Part shown: piece after piece, positions 15,798 to 25,500 of the stretch
How the letters are laid out: each line of letters starts with the position of its first letter
Numbering within the stretch: position 1 is the stretch's first letter
From: Selenomonas sp. GACV-9
Lineage (GTDB): Bacteria > Bacillota > Negativicutes > Selenomonadales > Selenomonadaceae
NCBI GenBank assembly: GCA_900116485.1
Contig: FPAX01000004.1
Span: forward strand, 62,001-126,000
Length of the DNA stretch: 64,000 bases
Reading direction: 5' to 3'
Program-made: the position numbers and the translations under genes
Notes under the pieces: model-generated
Database searches by the model: none
What the model was told of the DNA's origin: nothing
The model's input: the letters and a program-made list of their open reading frames with translations, nothing else

Positions 15798-17900
15798 ATG
15801 ACGATGTCAGTATTGAATAGCGCCTCAGTAGCATTGACACTGGGAAACTTGAATAAGGTAATCACAGAATCGGGGAAAAAGCAGAAGACATTGTCGACTG
15901 GGGAGAAAATCAATACTGCTGGTGACAGTGCCGCAGAATATGCGATTTCGGAGCGTATGCAGGCGCAGATCAAGAGCCTGGATCAGGATGTACAGAATAC
16001 GAAAACAGGTGCGTCGATGCTCGGGGTAGCAGCTGGTGGTGTGGAGAGTATCCTCAATGAATTGCGCAGTATGAAAGCTATGGCAATCAATGCGGCTAGT
16101 GATCATAATACTGATATGGATCGGGTGACAATCCAGAAGGAATTCGATCAGCGTAAGGCAGATATCGAAGATATCGCCTCATCGATAAACTACAACGGGA
16201 AACGGCTGCTTGATGGTACCTATGCGCATTATCATAAGTATTTGGACGAAGACGATGATGGTGCGACAGGGGTGCGTGGAGCAACATCAGTAACCCCGCT
16301 GGATGATGGCCCCACAGGTACACCGACTGTCATTGCCAGCGGTGATTACACCATCAGTGCCGGTGGTGTCTACCAGCTTGCTGATGGGTATACGGGGACA
16401 GTGAGTATCAGTGCAGAGGCTGCGGCAAGTGGTGTGCGGTTTACCCAGCAGACGGCAGCAATGGCTTTGAACAACGTCACGATTAATGTTTCTGGTGATA
16501 ATGCTAAGCTTTGGATTGAGAATTTGAATATCACCAATACAGAAGGAAATGTAATCCAATTCACTGGTGAGAATAATCAGCTTACCTTGCTGGGGAGCAG
16601 TACGCTGACGAACAAAGGTAACGCAGCGAAAAAAGCCGTGGTAAATATGGGGAAGGGGCTTACCGTGAATGGTAATGGCTCCACGCTTACGGTCAATAAT
16701 TCGGCAAATGGCAAAGGTGCTGGTATAGGCACGGATGCGGGACAAAGATCCTCGGGAAATCTGATTATCAGGAATGCCAATATCAATACAAACATGTTTG
16801 ATGGCGCGGGCATAGGTTCTGGTGGTTCTGGTGGTTCCGTTGGCAATATTGAAGTAGATAATTCAACGATTCATTTAAATGGGCACTATTTTGCCGGTAT
16901 TGGTGCAGGTTCGAACAATGCAAGCTGCGGCGATATCTTGGTCAAGAATTCAACCATCAAAGATATTGATAATACTACCCTGCATCTTACCAATCATATG
17001 GGCAGTATCGATACTGGGATTGGTTCGGGGTATTCGGGGTCGCGAGCAGGGAATATCACAGTAGACAGCTCGGTTGTTGAAATCCGCAATAGTGACAGTG
17101 CTTGCATTGGTTCCGGTGATGGTGGCAGTACCTGTAAGAATATTACAATCACAAATACGGATTATACAGGCTATAGTGAACATGGTGCGGGTATTGGTTC
17201 AGGGCGTAATGGTTCGAGTGCCCAAAATATCTACATCAAGAATGCGTCCAAGATTGTACATGAATCCCCGGAGGGCGCGGCAATCGGTTCAGGACTTAGC
17301 GGTAGTGTGGAGCATATCTATATCTCGAAGTCGTCGCTGCGCTTGCTGGATGCATCGAAGGCCTTCCAAGCGGATGATCATGAGGTACCAGGAATTGGAC
17401 ATGGTGAGGGTGGAACGGCAGGTGACTCGGGAGGAACCAGCTCGATGCCGGATGATGGTGAGTCTTTATATCGGCTGGGGACACCGCTGATTATCCATAC
17501 GGGGACCAAGGCCAATCAGAATATACGTTGTTGGATAGAAGATCTGCGCACAGAGGCATTAGGTATTCGTGATATGAAACTTACGACGCAGGCAAGTGCG
17601 CAGCGGTTGCTGGGAGATGTGAAGGATAAAAATTCGACGGGGCCTATCGATGCTGCGATAGAAAAGGTACTGGGAGAGGCAACGCAGATTGGTGCTTACA
17701 TGAGCCGTCTGGACTATACGGCGGCTAACCTTATCGTTTCTAGCGAGAATGTGCAGAATTCGGAGAGTGTCATCCGTGATGCCAACATGGCTAAGGAGAT
17801 GACAGATTATACGAGGGACAATATCCTGACCCAGTCGGCGCAGGCGATGTTGTCGCAAGCTAATAAATCCGCAGGGCAAGTCCTGCAATTGTTGCAGTGA
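15798..17900 (+). CDS. Flagellin with inserted beta-helix-like repeat domain
   Basis: This 700-residue protein starts at ATG 15798, 7 nt after GGAGGT. Its ends are flagellin D0/D1 regions, but the N-terminus is divergent (SVLNSASVALTLGNLNKV instead of the usual VVKNN start). The C-terminus (SENVQNSESVIRDANMAKEMTDYT ... QVLQLLQ) is typical. Residues about 150-560 are an insertion: a Ser/Thr/Gly-rich strand region, then eight spaced GAGIGSG-like motifs (from about residue 307 to 534) alternating with VDNSTIH / IKNASKI strands. That pattern suggests a parallel beta-helix, as in polysaccharide-binding or lyase-like proteins. The domain would project from the filament surface; a sugar-binding role is inference. 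It follows the flagellinolysin gene in the same transcript. Confidence 0.88.
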   Translation: MTMSVLNSASVALTLGNLNKVITESGKKQKTLSTGEKINTAGDSAAEYAISERMQAQIKSLDQDVQNTKTGASMLGVAAGGVESILNELRSMKAMAINAASDHNTDMDRVTIQKEFDQRKADIEDIASSINYNGKRLLDGTYAHYHKYLDEDDDGATGVRGATSVTPLDDGPTGTPTVIASGDYTISAGGVYQLADGYTGTVSISAEAAASGVRFTQQTAAMALNNVTINVSGDNAKLWIENLNITNTEGNVIQFTGENNQLTLLGSSTLTNKGNAAKKAVVNMGKGLTVNGNGSTLTVNNSANGKGAGIGTDAGQRSSGNLIIRNANINTNMFDGAGIGSGGSGGSVGNIEVDNSTIHLNGHYFAGIGAGSNNASCGDILVKNSTIKDIDNTTLHLTNHMGSIDTGIGSGYSGSRAGNITVDSSVVEIRNSDSACIGSGDGGSTCKNITITNTDYTGYSEHGAGIGSGRNGSSAQNIYIKNASKIVHESPEGAAIGSGLSGSVEHIYISKSSLRLLDASKAFQADDHEVPGIGHGEGGTAGDSGGTSSMPDDGESLYRLGTPLIIHTGTKANQNIRCWIEDLRTEALGIRDMKLTTQASAQRLLGDVKDKNSTGPIDAAIEKVLGEATQIGAYMSRLDYTAANLIVSSENVQNSESVIRDANMAKEMTDYTRDNILTQSAQAMLSQANKSAGQVLQLLQ

Positions 17901-17905
17901 GGGTA

Positions 17906-17940
17906 AATACCGTCAGAGAGCTTTCTTTGGCGGTATTTTT
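17906..17940 (+). terminator. Rho-independent terminator after the first two flagellins
   Basis: AATACCG (17906-17912) pairs with CGGTATT (17931-17937) and is followed by T residues. Confidence 0.75.
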
Positions 17941-17967
17941 GTTATATTAAATTTTGGCAAGGAGACT

Positions 17968-17994
17968 TAAGAAAAAAAAAATTTGTACGATATA
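17968..17994 (+). promoter_or_regulatory. Sigma-28-like promoter of the third flagellin
   Basis: TAAG (17968-17971), 15 nt, then ACGATATA (17987-17994). A TATAAT (17991-17996) overlaps the -10, so sigma-A recognition is also possible. Confidence 0.55.
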
Positions 17995-18012
17995 ATAGTT
18001 AGATAACTAGAG

Positions 18013-18040
18013 ATGCCTTTGTTGCGGATAGCAGAGGCAT
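18013..18040 (+). promoter_or_regulatory. Candidate CsrA-binding hairpin in flagellin leader
   Basis: An 11-bp stem (18013-18023 with 18030-18040, two G-U pairs) presents the hexaloop GCGGAT. A GGA in the loop of a stable stem is the canonical CsrA recognition form. A second GGA site is the ribosome site AAGGAGG at 18060-18066. Confidence 0.62.
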
Positions 18041-18075
18041 TGTAGCAATAAGGGGAAACAAGGAGGTTTGCTATC

Positions 18076-19458
18076 ATGACAATGGTAGTCAAGAATAATA
18101 TGCCGGCCAAGAATACGCTGAATCAGCTCGATAAGAATGATAAGGCGCTGGCAAAAAGCCTGAAAAAAGTTGCTTCAGGGATGAAAGTCAATAGTGCAGC
18201 GGATGATGCCTCGGGGTACGCCATCTCCGAAAAGATGCGCGTACAGATTAATGGTCTGGAGCAGGATGATGCGAATACGCAGAATGGCAAGAGTTTGCTG
18301 ACGGTTGCTCAGGGGGCTATAGATAGCACGGTGGAAATCCTGAAGACACTGAAAGAGAAAGCAATCAGTGCAGCTAATGATACGAATACGGATTCAGATC
18401 GCGCCAACATCCAGAAGGAACTCGATCAGTCCATCGACCAGCTTACGGATAATGCCAATGTCACGTTCAATGGCAAGACGTTGCTTGATGGTTCAAAGAA
18501 TAATAGTGTTATCGAGGGTGGTACGTATACGCATCTGACCAATCAGAGCTTGTCGCCAGAGACGACGGGTGATACGTCGATTTTGGAATTGGTTACCCGT
18601 AACAATGAGTCGTTGGGCATCCAGAGCTCGGATACCTTGACGATTTCCTGGGTGCAGAATGGTGAGACGCATACGAAGACAATCAATCCACTGGCATATT
18701 TTGAACGAGAGTTAAATCCGAATTTTTACTCAGGAAGTGGCCTTCCTCGATATATTGATGTAAAGAAAGGTTATACGTTAAAGAAAATTCTGGAAGAAAC
18801 GGAAGGTCGTATTCAGCTGGCCAGTGTGGATGCAAATATTGGTGCAAATCAGTTCGGCAATACCGTGAAGACGGCAGATGGACAGAATGCGATAACCATC
18901 AAGTCGTCGACGCCGGGCGTAGCAGGCCAGATCGCTGGTTTTACCATTGGCATCACCGATAAGGATGGCAACCAGCGCAAGTTCGCAAATAACGCCTTGG
19001 ACGCCTTTGATGAGTCAATACGGGCGCAGAACGAATCGGAAGACAATGCGCTGGTGTTCCAGATTGGTACGAAGGCCAACCAAGCGGTCAAGGTCGGTAT
19101 GACGGATATGCGGCCGGCTGCCTTGGGGCTTACCTCGACCGATACGCCGGTCAAGACTTTGAGCGTGAGCAATCAGGATGATGCCAATGCGGCCATCAAT
19201 GTCCTGGATCATGCGGTACAGAAGGCGCTGGATCAGCAGACGCAGCTTGGCGCGATTGCGAGCCGTATGGACTATACGGCAGCCAACCTGACCACAGCCA
19301 GAGAGAATACACAAGCCTCTGAGTCGGTAATCCGTGATGCCAATATGGCTCAGGAAATGACGGCCTATACGAAGAATAATATCCTGACGCAGTCTGCACA
19401 GGCAATGCTGGCGCAGGCAAATCAGAATTCCAGCCAAGTGTTGAGCCTTTTACAGTAA
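18076..19458 (+). CDS. Flagellin
   Basis: This 460-residue conventional flagellin has intact D0/D1 ends. The N-terminal half carries SLKKVASGMKVNSAADDASGYAIS and the C-terminal half ENTQASESVIRDANMAQEMTAYTKNNILTQSAQAMLAQANQ, ending SLLQ. The central variable domain (about 150-310) has a strand-rich region with no recognised enzymatic motif; the GTKANQAVKVGMTDMRPAALGL segment that opens the C-terminal core is shared with the other flagellins. It has its own sigma-28-like promoter, CsrA-type hairpin and terminator. It is exported by the flagellar type III apparatus and probably co-assembles with the other flagellins. Confidence 0.95.
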   Translation: MTMVVKNNMPAKNTLNQLDKNDKALAKSLKKVASGMKVNSAADDASGYAISEKMRVQINGLEQDDANTQNGKSLLTVAQGAIDSTVEILKTLKEKAISAANDTNTDSDRANIQKELDQSIDQLTDNANVTFNGKTLLDGSKNNSVIEGGTYTHLTNQSLSPETTGDTSILELVTRNNESLGIQSSDTLTISWVQNGETHTKTINPLAYFERELNPNFYSGSGLPRYIDVKKGYTLKKILEETEGRIQLASVDANIGANQFGNTVKTADGQNAITIKSSTPGVAGQIAGFTIGITDKDGNQRKFANNALDAFDESIRAQNESEDNALVFQIGTKANQAVKVGMTDMRPAALGLTSTDTPVKTLSVSNQDDANAAINVLDHAVQKALDQQTQLGAIASRMDYTAANLTTARENTQASESVIRDANMAQEMTAYTKNNILTQSAQAMLAQANQNSSQVLSLLQ

Positions 19459-19470
19459 AGAATCTTTAAT

Positions 19471-19500
19471 CTCTCCCCTCGTTTGAGGGGAGAGTTTTAT
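19471..19500 (+). terminator. Rho-independent terminator
   Basis: CTCTCCCCTC-GTTT-GAGGGGAGAG is followed by TTTTAT. Confidence 0.9.
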
Positions 19501-19505
19501 AATGA

Positions 19506-19535
19506 TTGCGGCAAGGCTGGGATTTGCCGTATAAT
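19506..19535 (+). promoter_or_regulatory. Sigma-A promoter of the two-partner secretion operon, with internal palindrome
   Basis: TTGCGG (19506-19511), an 18-nt spacer and TATAAT (19530-19535). The inverted repeat CGGCAA (19510-19515) / TTGCCG (19524-19529) fills the spacer and could be an operator. Confidence 0.68.
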
Positions 19536-19585
19536 AGATACTAGAAGGAATCATGGGATAGGTTATGCCAAGGAGTTGGATGATT

Positions 19586-22500
19586 ATGACGGCGAGAGCA
19601 AGACAGGAAAAAATAACCCTGCAAATCAGTATCGCATTGGCGGCTGGTATGTTTTCGATATTGCCGGTTTCTTATGGTGCGCCAGTGAAGGATCATGTTG
19701 CCGTAGGTGGTGCACAGATAAGTGTGGCCGGTACAACGACAAATATCACAAGTACGACAAAGAATAACGTCATTGAATGGCGCGATTTTTCCGTGGCTCA
19801 GGGCGAAACGGTACAATTCGACAATGGCGTCGTGGGTAGCAACGCCAATAACTATCTGAATATTGTAACCGGTGGGACAACTTCCTATATTGATGGTGCA
19901 ATCAAGGGTGGCAATGAAGTTTATTTAATCAACCCCAATGGTGTGATTATGGGGCAAAATGCCACGGTCAATGTAGGGGCTTTTTACGCATCCACTAAGG
20001 CTTCGGTGGATTATTCGCAGGTCACAGCGGAAAGTGGCTCTTTGGCAGACAAGGTAATTACCTCGGGCACAGCGACCAATGATATCATCAATATGGGGAC
20101 GATACAGGCTGATAAGGTGCAGGTTGAGGGCAATAATGTAACGTTCCTGAATACGGCTAACGTAGTACAGGCCAGTGGTGCGGCGCTTACCGACGGCTCC
20201 CAGGTAACAATAAAGGCTGCTGGGGATGTCTGGCTTGGGCATGAGGTAGCGACGACTTTGGCCGCAGATTCCTTGGCTGCGGATGATGCCAGCTATCAGT
20301 ATCAGGTCAAGAATCTTGAGGAAACGGCAAATGTTAATCCTTATTATGCCAAGGTAATCCGCACGCAGAGTCAGCTGAACGAAATTGATGATACTGCTGA
20401 GCTGCGTAATGGCATCTATATGCTAGGACAGGATATCCCGTTGACTGGTACGCATACGCCTATCGGTCAATCAAATGCACCATTTTCGGGGCATTTCAAT
20501 GGAAATTTCTTTAAGATCAGTAATTTGACTATTCCACATACTGCTCCTGTGGAATCTGCAGGATTATTTGGATATACCGATGGTGCCGCGATTGAGAATG
20601 TTGGGGTAGAGATATCGGCGATGTATGGGCGCCCATATGCAGGGGGGCTGGTTGGCATTGCAAAAGATACGACATTAAGAAATGTATATGCAACTGGAGG
20701 AATGATAGCCTCATTTGATCCCGTCGGAACGGGTATAGCCGATGAAGGTATAAGATTTTGTAATGGTGGTATTATTGGAAGGGCTGTTGGTACAATTACT
20801 GTTGATGGAGCCTATAATATGGCCACTATATATAATGGCTCGGGAATTATTGGATCCATTGCCGATGGTGCTAATGTAGCCATTACAAATTCTTATAATG
20901 CAGGCACTATAAATAATGATTCTGAAAATAATCTAACGTATTATGGTCTTTATAATGGTGATATGACAAAGCTGGTAGCTACAATTGGTGGAGGCTCAGC
21001 AACAACTGAATCGATTAGTGATAGTAAGACTGGCTACACAGTTAGTGTAAGTAATTGTTATGATAATGGTCGGTATATAAAATCTGACGCGAACATAGCT
21101 GCGCCTGGGACGGTGGGGCCCAACGGGGCTGGAACAAATTCCTATGTTATTACTGGATGGAGCGATGCTGATAAGAAAGACAAGTCAAAATATGCTTTTT
21201 TGAATGGCAGTGATGCTACGGATATTTGGCGTATTTATGATGGTCATTCTACGCCATTATTGCGTTCTTTTTTAAAGGCAAATGGTCACGGCACGATTGC
21301 GGTGGACTTTAATTATGGACTTTATAATGAGTCTGTGGGTGGCACGTCTGTGGCTACGAAATCCGGGGACTCGCTAAATGGTGTCGTATATAATGGCTAT
21401 TACATTGGCATTGATAGTATCAAGGATAGTTCCCGATACGATAAAACTAAAATTGGCAAGACTGATGAACGGCAGCGTAATGCTGGTACGCTTGACCGGT
21501 TGTTTTATAGTACAGGGCAGGATGGCTATGATTTAGCTTCAACGTCACTGATCATCAAAAAACGCAATTTGGCACCCAATAGCGGTACGTTTTCAGCCGA
21601 TAAGGTATATGATGGCAACGTGAGCGCGAATGCGGCTTTGCAGGCTGCATTGCTGGGAACATCCATCGATGTCAGCACTAGTGATTCGGATACCGGACTG
21701 GTCAGCACGGATGTAGGCAAGGTAGCCTTGAATACGAATGCCTTCTCCGCAGCTTATCGCAATGCTGACAATTCGGCTGATAATGCGGATGTCGGTAATG
21801 ATAAGCCAATCAATATCAGCATTACAGACGCTGCGAATTTGTTGCAGGCAGGTGCGGATGGAAATGAGTCTGCGAACTATACCCTCGATACGAGTGGATT
21901 GACTAATGGGGTGCGGGGCAATATTACCCCGCGAAAAGTATATGTCAAACTGGAGCAAGCGACAGGTATCGATAAAACCTATGATGGTTCAACCGATATT
22001 GTCAATCCGGATAATTCTGCAGCGTATTCGCCAGAGAATAACGTCGTAATCGATACCTCGGCTGGACGTGAAAACAATCAGTTCCTTGGAACGGGGACTT
22101 ATCTGCAGCGTGGCGCAGCAAGTTATGATAAAAAAAATGCTGGTGCACGTACGGTTAGCTATGCGGTCGGTTTGACCGATGCGGCAAAGAGCAGCTATGA
22201 TTCCAGCAAGTATAATTATCAGCTTATCGGCATCGCTGCGAATGGACAGGAATATGATTTGGCGTCAGCAGGGAATAAGCTCCAGGCAACGGGAACGATA
22301 AAGAAACGCGATATTCCACTGGATAACATCGTATTCCATCATGCAGATGGCACGTCGACCGCAAATGGAGGGATAGCTTCCAAGGCATATGATGGGAATG
22401 CTGCTTACGGCGTCAGCGGTATGGACTTTACGGCTGGTCAGGTGCCAGATGGGCAGGAGCAGACGATTCATACAGGGATTATCGCTGATGATGCGGCGGC

Positions 22501-25500
22501 CTTTACGGGCTTTTCGGTTGCACCGACGGCAACTTTCCGCAATGCGACAGATACGGATGACGCGTCAAGTGTAGCGGATGCGAAGAAAATCAGATACACG
22601 ATAACCCTGGCGGGAAATAACGATGCAGCTACCCTGGCAAACTATACGCTAGGGGAAAGTGAAATCACCAATGGTCAGGTAACGGTCACGCGAACGGGTG
22701 AAATCACGAAACGTGTCATCAATGTTGTCGTTGGAACGCCTAATGGTATTACCAAGACATATGATGGCACGGCTGCCGTGGTGGATGCCAATAATGCAGG
22801 CTATTTGACCTTTGGGGGTGACTATGTCCGCTACGCCGATGGTACGACTGCGGATCATCAGCTCGTTGACGATGGGACGAAGTTTGCTATTTCGGCAGTC
22901 TATGATGATGTGAATGTCAAACGTGATTCGACAACTGGAGCTGTGCTGGAGAACGGACATAATGTAACCTACACCGTAGCAATTGTGCCTGATACTGGTG
23001 CTGCAGCTGACAACTCGGCGAACTATGCGTTGAATCCAGTGACGAATGCTGCGGCAACGGTTGCACAGACTAGCAATGAAACGACAATCAACAATGTAAC
23101 GGGCACCATCAATCCGGCGGGAGTGCAGGTAGTCTTTGCATCGGCAGATAAGTATTATGATGGAACGTCATATCTGCTGGATGCGCAGGGGAATTCGCTG
23201 ACCAATACGGATAATGGGACACTGGTAAATCCCAGCTATATGGGTATACATCGCAAGGCTGGAGCAAACCAGGATGATGATGTCAAAATAAGCTTTGCCT
23301 CGCGGGAGGATGCAAGATATGCAAGTGCGAATGTTGCGCGCGAGAACAATACGGTTGTTGCACAGGATATTACCTACAAAGTCAGCTTGAGCGGAAATGA
23401 CAGCAAGAATTATTATATTGCCGATAGTAGTTGGCAGCCAATCAGCATCGGGGAAGATGGCAAGGTAGAATTGACAGGCAGTGGCAAGATTGTACCTAAG
23501 ATTCTCGGGGATGATGATATTGCCATTGGTTTCGGTGAAATAAGCAAGATTTATGACATGACCCCGGATGTTGATCAGGCAGCGGGATATATCAATACGT
23601 TTACGATTGGCGGTGTGGTGCTGAAGGATGCCACGCAGAACAATCTTGATGCGTATTGTTCTGCGATTGGCGCAGAATTCCAGAAGAATAATGGCGAACG
23701 AACCAGCAGTATCGATGCGACTAAGGCTGAATACACGATTACGCTGAATGATGCGGCACTTTCTAATTTTGACCTTGGTCAAGTAACCTTCTATGATTCG
23801 TCAACCAACGCTTTGACGGCAACAGCAGGTGATGCTCATATTACCCCGAAGGAAGTCACGGTCGTATTCAATGCGCCAACGCAAACTTTGACGAAGGATT
23901 ATGATGGAACAGAAACTGTGCGTGCAGCCGATGGCAGTGTATATAATGTCGGGACTGATATGCTGGATGTGACAGGAATCTATGCTGATGATGCTAATGC
24001 TGCCTATATGGATCGTAGTGCAATCAATGCGCATTACGATGGGAAGGATGTTGCCTATGATTCGTCGAATCAAGTGACGGAAAAGAATGTCTACTATGAT
24101 GTTGTGCTGGACGGAACGAGTGCGAAGAATTATAAGCTGGTTTATGGTACATCCTCGTCGACGGTAGGTGCGGCTCAGCCAAAACTTACAGTAACGGGTA
24201 AGGGAATCATCCGGCCCAAGGAGATCACGGCTGATTTCAATTTTGCTGAGGCGGCAGAAGACGATAATTTCAATAAAGTTGCTGGCGATACGACAGCCAA
24301 TAAAGTGTATGATGGTCACACCAATGTCAAAACGATTTCGAGCAAAGTGATTGAAGGTGTCAATGGCGAAACAATCCAGTTGCATGACGACGATATTTCT
24401 GGCACGTATGGTTCTATGGCAACGGGTACCTTTGTAGAAAATGGCGATGTGAATTGGAGCTCCAATACGGCACTTACTGAGGCAGCAAGGACTGGCTATA
24501 AGGCGGTGAAGTATACAGGGCTCCAGAATGCCTTGGTACATGCAACAGGAACTAATGGCTCATCAACAGGGACGTTCTCGGCGAAGAACTATACGATTGC
24601 TGATACGGTGTATTTTGATGAGGCAAAGCAGAAAGGCAAGATTCGCCGTTTGGCGTTGACCGAAGGCGATATCGAGGCGGATTGGACGGATGAGTCAATC
24701 ACGAAGGTATATGATGGTACCCCTACGGTCATCAATCCGGAGAGGTATTTTTCAATCTATACGGAGGTGACAGGGGAAAAGGTTGATTTGGGGTATAATC
24801 TTGAGAAAGCGGTCTACAATGACAATCAAGTGGATGTTGTTGCTGCTAAAGGGGTTACGTATACCATAAAAGGTCTTCAGGATCAGGCGTTCAAGAATTT
24901 TTCAATGTATGGTATCACAAGTGATGACTATCATATGACGGTAAATTCGGCAGATAAAAACAAGTTCGGAAGTATTACGCCGCGCGTGCTCAAGCTCGAT
25001 TTCACGCAAGATACGGGCTTGGATAAGGTCTATGATGGTACCACGGCTGTGGCGGATGCTGCTAATGTGTATGAATTCGTTGTCGATGAAGATGGAACGA
25101 AACATGATCTTGTATCAGGTGATGGTGTAACGCTTATGGTTACCTCTGAGTATGGGGACAAAAATGCTAATGCCGATACCACAGAGGCTGCTCAGGCAGG
25201 TAATGGCAAGGTAATCAAGCATACTGTTGCAGTAAATGGGGATGATAAAGGCAACTATACTATCGAGGCTCTTGATGCTGATGGTAGAGTAATACATGAG
25301 GATACGACAACGTATGAGGGTGCAGGCGATATCATCAAGCGCAAGGTATATGTGGATTTCCAGGAAGGAAAGGGCATTGGTCTTAATAAGCAGTATGATA
25401 GCACCGATAATGTTGATGAGGCTTATAAGCAGCTCGATAGATTCAAGTTGGCAGCTAATGGACAGGATACTGGCGCTCTTACGGATGATGCTAGTATCAT

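Noticed and set aside
16717-17400. Regular repeats that could suggest a CRISPR-like array
   Set aside because: They are codon-level GIGSG protein repeats with varying spacing and diverged DNA, inside a flagellin gene.
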